DNA from: Sedimenticola_A sp040506895 | GTDB taxonomy: Bacteria > Pseudomonadota > Gammaproteobacteria > Chromatiales > Chromatiaceae | Direction of reading: 5' to 3' | NCBI GenBank assembly: GCA_040506895.1 | Contig: JBEVVY010000001.1 | Location: 2,961,116 to 3,025,115, forward strand | DNA: 64,000 bases | Shown here: one piece after another, positions 9,268 to 18,163 of the stretch | Numbering within the stretch: the stretch's first letter is position 1 | How the letters are laid out: every line of letters starts with the position of its first letter | Notes under the pieces: model-generated | Told to the model about the DNA's origin: nothing | The model's input: only the letters and a program-made list of their open reading frames with translations | Databases searched by the model: none | Made by a program: the position numbers and the translations under genes

Positions 9268-10827
9268 TTAGTGGCGGAAGTGACGCATGCCGGTGAACAC
9301 CATGGCGATGTCGTGTTCATCCGCCGCGGCGATCACCTCTTCATCGCGCATGGAGCCACCGGGCTGGATGACCGCACGGATGCCGGCCTCGGCGGCATTG
9401 TCGAGACCGTCCCTGAAGGGGAAGAAGGCGTCGGATGCCATCACCGAGCCGGGGACCTCGAGGCCTGCGTGTTCCGCCTTGATGCCGGCGATGCGTGCAG
9501 AGTTGACGCGGCTCATCTGGCCCGCGCCCACGCCGATGGTCATACCGTCCTTGCCGTAGACGATGGCATTGGACTTGACGAACTTGGCAACGCGCCAGGT
9601 GAAGATGAGGTCGGTCATCTCCTGTTCGGTGGGGGCGCGCTTGGTGACTACCTTGAGGTCGTTGTAGATGGCCAGGTCGGCATCCTGTACCAGCAGTCCG
9701 CCGTTGACCCGCTTGAAGTCGAGGCGGTGGATCGCCTCGCTGGTCCAGTCGCCGCACTCCAGCAGGCGCACATTCTTCTTGCTGCTGACCACGTCAACGG
9801 CAGCGGCAGAGACGCTGGGGGCGATGATCACCTCGACGAACTGGCGGTCGACGATCGCCTGTGCAGTTTCGGCATCGAGCTCCTCGTTGAAGGCGATGAT
9901 GCCACCGAACGCCGATTCGGGATCGGTGCTGTAGGCACGGTCGTAGGCGTGCAGCAGGTTGTCACCCTGGGCGACACCGCAGGGGTTGGCATGCTTGACG
10001 ATGACGCAGGTGGGGCCTTCCGCATACTGCTTCACGCACTCCAGGGCGGCGTCGGTATCGGCGATGTTGTTGTAGGAGAGCTCCTTGCCCTGAAGCTGGC
10101 GGGCGGTGGAGATGCACGCCTCGGGCTGATCCCGCTCAACGAAGAAGGCCGCCTTCTGGTGAGGGTTCTCTCCGTAGCGCATGGTCTGTACCTGGCGGTA
10201 CTGCAGGTTGATGGTGCGCGGAAAGTCGCTCGGCTCTTCAGCCAGTCTCGTGCCCAGGTAGTTGGCGATGGCGCCGTCGTAGTTGGAGGTGTGCTCGAAG
10301 GTCTTCACCGCCAGGTCGAAACGGGTGGCATCGGTGACCGAGCCGCCGTTCTGGTCCATCTCTTCGAGGATGCGTCCGTAGTCATCCGCATCCACCACAA
10401 CGGTGACGTCAGCGTGGTTCTTGGCCGCGGCGCGCAGCATGGTCGGGCCGCCGATGTCGATGTTTTCAATCGCAGTCGGGAGGTCGCAGTCAGGATTGGC
10501 GACGGTCTGCTCGAAGGGGTAGAGGTTGACCACGATCATGTCGATGGGGGCGATGCCGTTGTCCGCCATCACCTGGTCATCGGTACCCCGGCGTCCGAGG
10601 ATGCCGCCATGTATCTTGGGGTGCAGGGTCTTTACCCGGCCATCCATCATCTCCGGGAAACCGGTGTACTCGGATACCTCGGTTACGGGGATCGACTGCT
10701 CTGAGAGCAGGCGGGCGGTGCCGCCGGTGGAGAGGATCTGGATGCCCCGCTCATTCAGTGCGCGTGCAAATTCCACGATTCCGGTTTTGTCGGATACGCT
10801 GATCAGGGCTCGGGTGATTGCTGCCAT
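9268..10827 (-). CDS. purH: Bifunctional AICAR transformylase / IMP cyclohydrolase
   Basis: PurH catalyses the last two steps of IMP synthesis. The 519 residues comprise an N-terminal MGS-like cyclohydrolase domain (ALISVSDKTGIVEFA, ILSTGGTARLL) and a C-terminal AICAR transformylase domain (RYGENPHQKAAFF, VKHANPCGVA, KSNAIVY, MSRVNSARIA). Length and motifs are normal. It lies 64 bp downstream of fis and upstream of the LpxA-like gene and purD. Confidence 0.97.
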   Translation of the reverse strand: MAAITRALISVSDKTGIVEFARALNERGIQILSTGGTARLLSEQSIPVTEVSEYTGFPEMMDGRVKTLHPKIHGGILGRRGTDDQVMADNGIAPIDMIVVNLYPFEQTVANPDCDLPTAIENIDIGGPTMLRAAAKNHADVTVVVDADDYGRILEEMDQNGGSVTDATRFDLAVKTFEHTSNYDGAIANYLGTRLAEEPSDFPRTINLQYRQVQTMRYGENPHQKAAFFVERDQPEACISTARQLQGKELSYNNIADTDAALECVKQYAEGPTCVIVKHANPCGVAQGDNLLHAYDRAYSTDPESAFGGIIAFNEELDAETAQAIVDRQFVEVIIAPSVSAAAVDVVSSKKNVRLLECGDWTSEAIHRLDFKRVNGGLLVQDADLAIYNDLKVVTKRAPTEQEMTDLIFTWRVAKFVKSNAIVYGKDGMTIGVGAGQMSRVNSARIAGIKAEHAGLEVPGSVMASDAFFPFRDGLDNAAEAGIRAVIQPGGSMRDEEVIAAADEHDIAMVFTGMRHFRH

Positions 10828-10891
10828 GTGAGTGTCTCTGGTCGTTGATTGAAAGCAAATGCGGCCACTGAGGGCCGCATGGGATTGTCTG

Positions 10892-11188
10892 TCAGTCCAG
10901 GCCGTAGTGGGCCAGCTTTTTGCGAAGGGTGCTTCGACTGATGCCGAGGGCGGAGGCGGCCTTGGTCTGATTCCCCTCGGTGTGGAGCATGACGGTCTCC
11001 AGCAGGGGTTTTTCGACCTCGGAGATCACCATCTGGTAGAGGTCGGATGCGGTATGTCCATCAAGCTGCCTGAAGTAGCTTGTCATGGCGTCGCGGACGC
11101 ATTCGCGCAGGGGTTCGGTAGATTTGTTCTTGGAGACACTGAATCCAGTGCTCTTCTCCCCGTTGATAGGCGTAGCTTCCAATGTCAT
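10892..11188 (-). CDS. fis: DNA-binding protein Fis
   Basis: Fis is a nucleoid-associated bender of DNA that activates stable-RNA promoters during fast growth. It has 98 residues, as in E. coli, with the C-terminal helix-turn-helix TKAASALGISRSTLRKKL. Its start overlaps the dusB stop (ATGA), the classical dusB-fis translational coupling of gammaproteobacteria. Confidence 0.97.
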   Translation of the reverse strand: MTLEATPINGEKSTGFSVSKNKSTEPLRECVRDAMTSYFRQLDGHTASDLYQMVISEVEKPLLETVMLHTEGNQTKAASALGISRSTLRKKLAHYGLD

Positions 11189-12171
11189 GCCGCCAGCTCC
11201 TTATTTGTTATAACCTGCTCGAAAAACAGGGCGATTTCAGCCCGCTGCTGTTCGGCAGTCTCACTCTGGTTGATTGTTTTTCTGAATGCCGCTCCACCCG
11301 GTTGCGTCTTGCTGTACCAGGCGATATGTTTTCTCGCGACCCGTACGCCCATGTACTCACCGTAGAAGGCGTAGAGGTTCTCCAAATGTTCAAGCAGTAT
11401 ATCGCGGATCCAATCCGGTGCGGGTCGGGGGAGTGCCTCCCCTGTCTCCAGGTAGTGACCGATCTCCCGGAAGATCCAGGGTCGCCCCTGGGCCGCCCTG
11501 CCGACCATGATGCCGTCGGCACCGGTCTGTTCAAGCACCTGCTGCGCTTTCTGCGGCGTGTCGATATCGCCATTGGCGATAACCGGAATGCCGATGCGCT
11601 GCTTGATCCTGCGGATCGTTTCATACTCCGCTTCGCCCGAGAAGCCATCGGCCCGGGTGCGGCCGTGTACGGCCAGCGCCTGGATACCACACCCCTCGGC
11701 GATTTCGGCAATGGATACACCGTTGCGGTTTTCGGTGTCCCAGCCTGTTCTTATCTTCAGTGTTACCGGTACGTCGACCGCGTCGACCACGGATTCGAGA
11801 ATCTCCCGTACCAGTTTCTCATCCTTCAGCAGTGCTGAGCCTGCTGAGACCTTGCATACTTTCTTCGCCGGGCAACCCATGTTGATGTCGATGATCTGGG
11901 CACCGAGGTCCACGTTGACCCTGGCGGCCTCCGCCATGATCTTCGGGTCCGCCCCCAGGATCTGCACAGATATGGGTCCCGGTTCTCCCGTGAAGTCCAG
12001 TCTGCGAACAGTCTTGGTCGTGCCCCACAATGCGGAGTTGGCCGAGACCATCTCCGATACCGCCATGCCTGCGCCCAGCCTGCGACAGAGTTGTCGAAAC
12101 GGCCTGTCGGTGACGCCAGCCATTGGTGCAACCAGAAGGTTGTTGTCCAGTTTGTAGGGGCCGATCTCCAT
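11185..12171 (-). CDS. dusB: tRNA-dihydrouridine synthase B
   Basis: This flavoenzyme reduces uridine in the tRNA D-loop. It has 328 residues. The N-terminal TIM barrel shows VAPMAGVTDRPFRQLC, the catalytic-cysteine motif MGCPAKKVCK, and RTGWD and VHGRTR; a helical C-terminal tRNA-binding domain follows. It is the first gene of dusB-fis; the 277 bp upstream separate it from the DUF3426 gene and probably hold the operon promoter. Confidence 0.96.
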   Translation of the reverse strand: MEIGPYKLDNNLLVAPMAGVTDRPFRQLCRRLGAGMAVSEMVSANSALWGTTKTVRRLDFTGEPGPISVQILGADPKIMAEAARVNVDLGAQIIDINMGCPAKKVCKVSAGSALLKDEKLVREILESVVDAVDVPVTLKIRTGWDTENRNGVSIAEIAEGCGIQALAVHGRTRADGFSGEAEYETIRRIKQRIGIPVIANGDIDTPQKAQQVLEQTGADGIMVGRAAQGRPWIFREIGHYLETGEALPRPAPDWIRDILLEHLENLYAFYGEYMGVRVARKHIAWYSKTQPGGAAFRKTINQSETAEQQRAEIALFFEQVITNKELAA

Positions 12172-12448
12172 GCCGAGCCTGTCCGGAACCGAAAAATTAA
12201 CAAGGGAAAGGCGGGATATTTTACGCCTAAACCGGGTGCAGGCAAGTCCGGATTTATACTGATAGCGAAAAAAATGGGGGATTGTTTTTCGTGTCGTTCA
12301 CCAGGCTGTCGGTATGCTGCAGGGACCTGTGAAAATCTGGTGACAAAAAAGGTGTGAACGGATGCGATCTCCGTTTTGTCGGGTTACAGGCCCAGGGTCG
12401 ATTGGTGCGGCGGATATCTTTCCGGGGGCGACCGGGTCTTCCCGGGTG
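12172..12448. promoter_or_regulatory. Intergenic region upstream of dusB-fis
   Basis: These 277 non-coding bases separate the DUF3426 gene from dusB on the minus strand. They must hold the dusB-fis promoter, which in enterobacteria is under growth-rate control. No convincing core promoter or small gene was recognised here. Confidence 0.3.
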
Positions 12449-14173
12449 CTAAAGGAAGTCGAACTGGAATCCGGTGATGCTTCTGCCGGGGTCCTCCAGC
12501 GGCATCTCCACCTGGACTACGCTGCCGGGTGGAACCAGCTGGTCGGCAGGTACCTCGCGGTTCATGTACTCCGCCGGGGTGAAGGTGCGTCTCGCGGTGA
12601 GGGACTGGTTGTTGTCGTAGAGGCTGAGCTGGATCAGCGGGTAGGGCTGGGCGTGTGCTGCCTGGTTGGTGAAACTCAGCAGCAGCATCAACGCATCGTC
12701 CTGTTCCGGATGGGTCACCATCATGCGGTTGAGGATGGTGTACTTGTCGGGTGCGTAATCGGGTGTGAGTTTGCAGTCCAGGTGGACGCAGGCCTCGGTC
12801 ACCAGGTTGAGCAGGGCCGGGTAACGGTCGAGGTGGTCGCGACCGAACCAGCTCAGCTGGGCCAGTGCCAGTACGATCAGCAGTACGATCGAAATGCTCC
12901 AGGCGGCATTGCCGTTTCTGCGGGTTGCCAGTTCCCTGTCGAGGGAATCGAGGTCCACTGGCGGCATGCTGCTGGGTTCGATATCCGGAAGCCCCTCGGG
13001 CAGGTCGAACGGCAGTTTGTTTTCCTGCTCTTCGCGATCCCGCTCCCCTGGGCGCGCTGAGATTTCCACCTCTTCCGATGAGGCCATCTCGGTCTCTTCC
13101 AGGACGAAGATGGTGGGGACAGTGTCCGGTTCGTCATAGTCACTATCCTCGGGCGTCTCCTGAACCTCTTCATCCATCACCAAGACTGTGGTGCTATCGG
13201 CCGTGTCGCTGTCCGCGGTATCGATGGTGAACGCTTCGGTCGGTTCGTCATCCTGCAGCGGTTCATCGGAGGAGGCCATCTCTGTCTCTTCCAGTGCGAA
13301 GTGCGTCGGGATGGTATCCGGTTCGTCGTAGAGTGGTTCGACTGCCTCTTCAGGCGTTTCGTCGGGGCCCCCTGTCTGGGTCGGCTGATCCTCTTCCATC
13401 TCCCCCGTGTCGTCGATGAACAGGGGTTGCTCCGGGGGTTCATAGGATGAGGTGTCGTCTGTCCCGGTTGGCGCAAGGGTGGCTGGGGTGCTGTCGGGTT
13501 CGTCGTGCAGGTCCCCGGGCTGTCCTTCATTGTCGGGTTGGGCAGGCTGCAGGTGCGCCAGGTCGTGCTCGTCCGCTTCGGTCCCGACTTCATCCTGTGG
13601 CAGATCCTGGCTGTGATGCTCCCCATCGGGAGATGGTGAGATCTCTTCACTGGCCAGTTCGGCCATCATCTCCTGGTCCCAGGTGGTGGCCCAGGGCAGT
13701 TCCATCGCCTCCTCTGTCACGCTGTCGTCATCATCCAGGATCTGGAAGCTCAGTTGCGATTCAGGCAGCTCATCGTCCTCTTCCGGTGAGGCGCTTGCCT
13801 CGGGCAGGATGTCCGGGATCGGTGCTGTCGGTTCCTCGTCGGCCTCTCTGTCCAACTCTGCCAGGTAATCGCTGAGGCGCGTGGTTTCCTGTCGGGGGGC
13901 AGGTGTCTCTGGCGTTGGTATATGGACGTCCGCATCGTGGGGTACGAAATCACTGCTCTCGAGTTCCTCGAGCAGCTGGTTCAGGCTGTCGGCCACGTCC
14001 TGGTGGGAGCTGGTGATGCCTTGTGGTTCAGCTTGGGTGCTGCCCTCCATGAGGTTTTCCAGGGCGTTGAACACCTGGTCGCATTTACAGCAGTGAGCCT
14101 GTCCGTTGGCAGCGCGCAGCTGTTCTGCGCTGATTCTGAAGATTGTCCGGCAGTGAGGGCATTGGGTATACAC
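12449..14173 (-). CDS. Zinc-ribbon, single-pass membrane protein with DUF3426 domain
   Basis: The 574-residue protein starts with an MJ0042-type zinc ribbon (CPHCRTIF and CCKCDQVF). A very acidic linker follows to about residue 400, then one transmembrane helix (SISIVLLIVLALAQLSWF) and a C-terminal DUF3426 domain. The linker holds three imperfect copies of a unit of about 25 residues built around DEPD-(T/S)-x-P. The zinc ribbon is probably cytoplasmic and DUF3426 periplasmic. The function is unknown; the gene sits between prmA and dusB as in many gammaproteobacteria. Confidence 0.85.
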   Translation of the reverse strand: MYTQCPHCRTIFRISAEQLRAANGQAHCCKCDQVFNALENLMEGSTQAEPQGITSSHQDVADSLNQLLEELESSDFVPHDADVHIPTPETPAPRQETTRLSDYLAELDREADEEPTAPIPDILPEASASPEEDDELPESQLSFQILDDDDSVTEEAMELPWATTWDQEMMAELASEEISPSPDGEHHSQDLPQDEVGTEADEHDLAHLQPAQPDNEGQPGDLHDEPDSTPATLAPTGTDDTSSYEPPEQPLFIDDTGEMEEDQPTQTGGPDETPEEAVEPLYDEPDTIPTHFALEETEMASSDEPLQDDEPTEAFTIDTADSDTADSTTVLVMDEEVQETPEDSDYDEPDTVPTIFVLEETEMASSEEVEISARPGERDREEQENKLPFDLPEGLPDIEPSSMPPVDLDSLDRELATRRNGNAAWSISIVLLIVLALAQLSWFGRDHLDRYPALLNLVTEACVHLDCKLTPDYAPDKYTILNRMMVTHPEQDDALMLLLSFTNQAAHAQPYPLIQLSLYDNNQSLTARRTFTPAEYMNREVPADQLVPPGSVVQVEMPLEDPGRSITGFQFDFL

Positions 14174-14183
14174 GGACTATAGG

Positions 14184-15065
14184 CTACACGTTTTTGTTGC
14201 CCTCAAGAAGCACCCAGTCATCGAGCTGCCGTGGGGGGCTGAGTGTGAAATGTTCACTGTAGGCGGCGCTGACATCTGCTGCCTGTTCCTGGAGAATGCC
14301 AGAAAGCGCAAGCCTGCCACCTGCCGCAAGATGGTTCGCCAGTACCGGCTCAAGGGAGACCAGGACGCCGGCCAGGATATTGGCGAGCAGGATATCGGAG
14401 GTGATATCCGGAACTTCATCGCTGCCATGGATCTCCAGTCTCTCCATGACCTGGTTTTTCTCCGCGTTGGCGCGTGTCGCCTCCAGGGCCTGGGGGTCAT
14501 GGTCGATGGCGATCGCCCGCTCGGCACCGAGCTTGAGTGCAGCCACCGCGAGAATGCCGGAGCCGCAGCCGAAGTCGATCACTGTTTTGCCCTGCAGCGG
14601 TTGGGCATCCAGCCACTGCAGGCAGAGCGCCGTGGTGGGGTGGGTGCCGGTACCAAAGGCGAGACCGGGATCCAGTTCCACCACCACCGCGTCTGTGTTG
14701 CCAGGCATCTGGCCGTTGGGGCAGATCCACAGGCGCTCCCCGAAACACATGGGCTTGAAGCTGTCGAGCCAGGCGCGTTCCCACGCCTGGTCCTCCAGTA
14801 CCTCGAGCCTCAGGCCGCGGCTGGCATCCCGGTTGAGGGCCTGGTTGATGGCGGTCCGCAGGCTGTCCGAATCGGTTTCGCCGTCGAACAGGCCGGTCAC
14901 CCTGGTCTGCTGCCAGAGTGGCGACTCCCCTGGGCCGGGTTCCAGCAGGGGTTCATCGGCGGCATCGCCAAGGGTTACGGAGAGGGCGCCCAGGTTTTCG
15001 AACAGCAGTTCGATCAGCGGAGCGTTCTCCTTGCCGGTGATAAGGTGGGCTTGCAGCCAGGGCAT
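14184..15065 (-). CDS. prmA: Ribosomal protein L11 methyltransferase
   Basis: PrmA trimethylates ribosomal protein L11, whose gene rplK is also in this window. The 293-residue protein has an N-terminal substrate-binding domain and a class I SAM domain with FGTGTHPTTALCLQWL and DFGCGSGILAVAALKLGA, both diagnostic. It lies downstream of accC and 10 bp upstream of the DUF3426 gene, suggesting cotranscription. Confidence 0.96.
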   Translation of the reverse strand: MPWLQAHLITGKENAPLIELLFENLGALSVTLGDAADEPLLEPGPGESPLWQQTRVTGLFDGETDSDSLRTAINQALNRDASRGLRLEVLEDQAWERAWLDSFKPMCFGERLWICPNGQMPGNTDAVVVELDPGLAFGTGTHPTTALCLQWLDAQPLQGKTVIDFGCGSGILAVAALKLGAERAIAIDHDPQALEATRANAEKNQVMERLEIHGSDEVPDITSDILLANILAGVLVSLEPVLANHLAAGGRLALSGILQEQAADVSAAYSEHFTLSPPRQLDDWVLLEGNKNV

Positions 15066-15090
15066 CGATCTTTAGGTGAGGTGAAGGGGA

Positions 15091-15110
15091 TCCCGGGCAT
15101 GGGCCCGGGA
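15091..15110. other. Intergenic hairpin between accC and prmA
   Basis: A perfect 8-bp inverted repeat (TCCCGGGC / GCCCGGGA, 4-nt loop) lies in the 59 bp between accC and prmA. No T-tract follows on the minus strand, so it may be an mRNA-stability or processing structure rather than a terminator. Confidence 0.4.
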
Positions 15111-15124
15111 CCCCCGGCGCCGGA

Positions 15125-16465
<1,341 letters not shown>

Positions 16466-16481
16466 GACTGGCTGTCGTCCC

Positions 16482-16946
16482 TTATTCGATGATGAACAGG
16501 GGTTCGTTGTACTCCACGGGCTGGCCGTTCTCGACCAGGACCTTCTTCACCGTGCCCGATTTGTCGCTTTCGATCTGGTTGAGGATCTTCATCGCCTCGA
16601 TGATGCACAGGGTGTCCCCTGCGCTGACCTGCTGACCCTCTTCGACGAATGTCTTGGCGCCGGGGGAGGGGGCGCGGTAGAAGGTGCCTACCATCGGCGA
16701 GAGGATCTTGTGGCCGCTGATCTCTTCAGCTGCGGGCTCCGCCGGGGCGGCAGGCTCTGCCGCCGCCGCGGGAGCCGCTGCGGGCGCCGGGGCCGCAACC
16801 GGTGCGGGTGCCGCGGCAATCGCGGTGGTTACGATGGAGCTGGTACGGCTGATGCGGACCGACTCTTCACCTTCGTGAATCTCGATCTCTGCAACGTCAG
16901 ACTCTTCGATCAGCTCGATCAGTTTTTTTACTTTTCTGATATCCAT
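16482..16946 (-). CDS. accB: Biotin carboxyl carrier protein of acetyl-CoA carboxylase
   Basis: AccB carries the biotin shuttled between biotin carboxylase and carboxyltransferase. The 154 residues comprise a short N-terminal domain, an Ala/Pro-rich mobile linker at about residues 40-75, and the biotinyl domain with CIIEAMKILNQI (biotin on Lys120). It lies between aroQ and accC, the usual order. Confidence 0.98.
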   Translation of the reverse strand: MDIRKVKKLIELIEESDVAEIEIHEGEESVRISRTSSIVTTAIAAAPAPVAAPAPAAAPAAAAEPAAPAEPAAEEISGHKILSPMVGTFYRAPSPGAKTFVEEGQQVSAGDTLCIIEAMKILNQIESDKSGTVKKVLVENGQPVEYNEPLFIIE

Positions 16947-16973
16947 GATTGTTATGTCTCTATAGTGCTGTGG

Positions 16974-17414
16974 CTAGCCGTTCAGCCGGGTCAGTGCAGC
17001 CTGTAGGGCCAGTTCGTAGCCCTGGGCGCCCAGGCCACTGATCACGCCTTCGGCAATGTCTGAAAAATAGGAGTGTTTCCTGAAAGATTCGCGGGCGTAT
17101 ACGTTGGACAGGTGCACCTCGATAAAAGGGATGCTGACGCCCGCCAGTGCGTCCCGCAGCGCCACGCTGGTGTGGGTGAATGCTGCAGGGTTGATGATGA
17201 TGAATGCGGTACCTTTCTGCTGGGCTGTGTGCACCAGGTCGACCAGTTCATGCTCGGCATTGCTCTGGGCAAACTCCAGCTGGTGTCCGGCTTCGCCGCT
17301 CATGGCCTCGAGGCGCTCCCTGATGCTCTGCAGGGTGTCGCTGCCGTAGTGTTCGGGCTCGCGGCTGCCCAGCAGGTTGAGATTGGGGCCGTTGAGTACC
17401 AGGATGGTCGCCAT
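16974..17414 (-). CDS. aroQ: Type II 3-dehydroquinate dehydratase
   Basis: It dehydrates 3-dehydroquinate in the shikimate pathway. The 146-residue protein has the type II signatures LVLNGPNLNLLGSREPEHYG (catalytic Tyr), IINPAAFTHTSVALRDAL and EVHLSNVYARE (catalytic His). It is first in aroQ-accB-accC; the 209-bp space upstream probably holds the operon promoter. Confidence 0.97.
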   Translation of the reverse strand: MATILVLNGPNLNLLGSREPEHYGSDTLQSIRERLEAMSGEAGHQLEFAQSNAEHELVDLVHTAQQKGTAFIIINPAAFTHTSVALRDALAGVSIPFIEVHLSNVYARESFRKHSYFSDIAEGVISGLGAQGYELALQAALTRLNG

Positions 17415-17623
17415 TATTAATTATTCCAAGCCGAGAGGACTTTTTATCCAGGGGTGCCGATATCCAGGCCATAAAGGGAGGCATTGCCGCCAATAACCAC
17501 CCTTTTTCGGTATTCTGGTTCAGTTGCTGGATTTTGCCTGAAATCGCGGAAAGTGTCTAGATTTCGCGTCTTTTTCAGTGAATTTCGTGAAACTTGTCAG
17601 CTATTGATCTTGCCCGGGGCCCG

Positions 17624-18163
17624 CTAGAGCAGGGGTTTCAGCTGTTTTTCGAGGATGGTTTCGGTCATAAGCCCGGCGTGCACGTAGCGCGTGTTGCCGT
17701 CGCGGTCGAAGATCGCCGTGAATGGGAGGGATTCGAAACGGTTGCCGAGACGGTTGGAGAGCTGGATGGCGTCCGCGCCCCCGATCAGTACCGGGAAGTT
17801 GATGCCGTAAACGTCGTAGAAGTCCTGCACCAGCCCGGGATCATCGATGGCGATGCCCACGAACTGGAGGTCCTGGGCGGCGAATTTCTCCTGCATCTCG
17901 ATGAACATCGGCATCTCCTGCCGGCAGGGGGGGCACCAGGTGGCCCAGAAGTTCACCACCAGGATCTTTCCTTTCCATTCGCTCTGTTGACGGACCCTGC
18001 CTTCCAGGTCGGTGAAGGCGAAAGCGGGCAGGGTCTTCTCCCCTTTGCCCGCAAGCTGGATTTTCTGGGCTCCCGGCTGTTGTATCGCCTCGATGGCGAA
18101 CCAGCTGCCGGCGGCGAGAGCGCAGATCAGTGCCAGGCTGATCAGGATCCTGTTGTTGCTCAT
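17624..18163 (-). CDS. TlpA/ResA-like membrane-anchored thioredoxin
   Basis: The 179-residue protein has an N-terminal hydrophobic anchor (residues about 5-22) and a periplasmic TlpA-type thioredoxin domain with redox motif WCPPC (Cys77, Cys80). It overlaps the dsbD stop by 4 bp (ATGA) and so is probably translated with it. It may accept electrons from DsbD for cytochrome c maturation or protein disulfide reduction. The partner is inferred from position only. Confidence 0.9.
   Translation of the reverse strand: MSNNRILISLALICALAAGSWFAIEAIQQPGAQKIQLAGKGEKTLPAFAFTDLEGRVRQQSEWKGKILVVNFWATWCPPCRQEMPMFIEMQEKFAAQDLQFVGIAIDDPGLVQDFYDVYGINFPVLIGGADAIQLSNRLGNRFESLPFTAIFDRDGNTRYVHAGLMTETILEKQLKPLL

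Noticed and set aside
9205..10704. 499-residue open frame on the plus strand across purH
   Set aside because: It is fully antisense to purH, whose protein is well conserved. High GC gives long empty frames on the opposite strand, and the translation shows no family.
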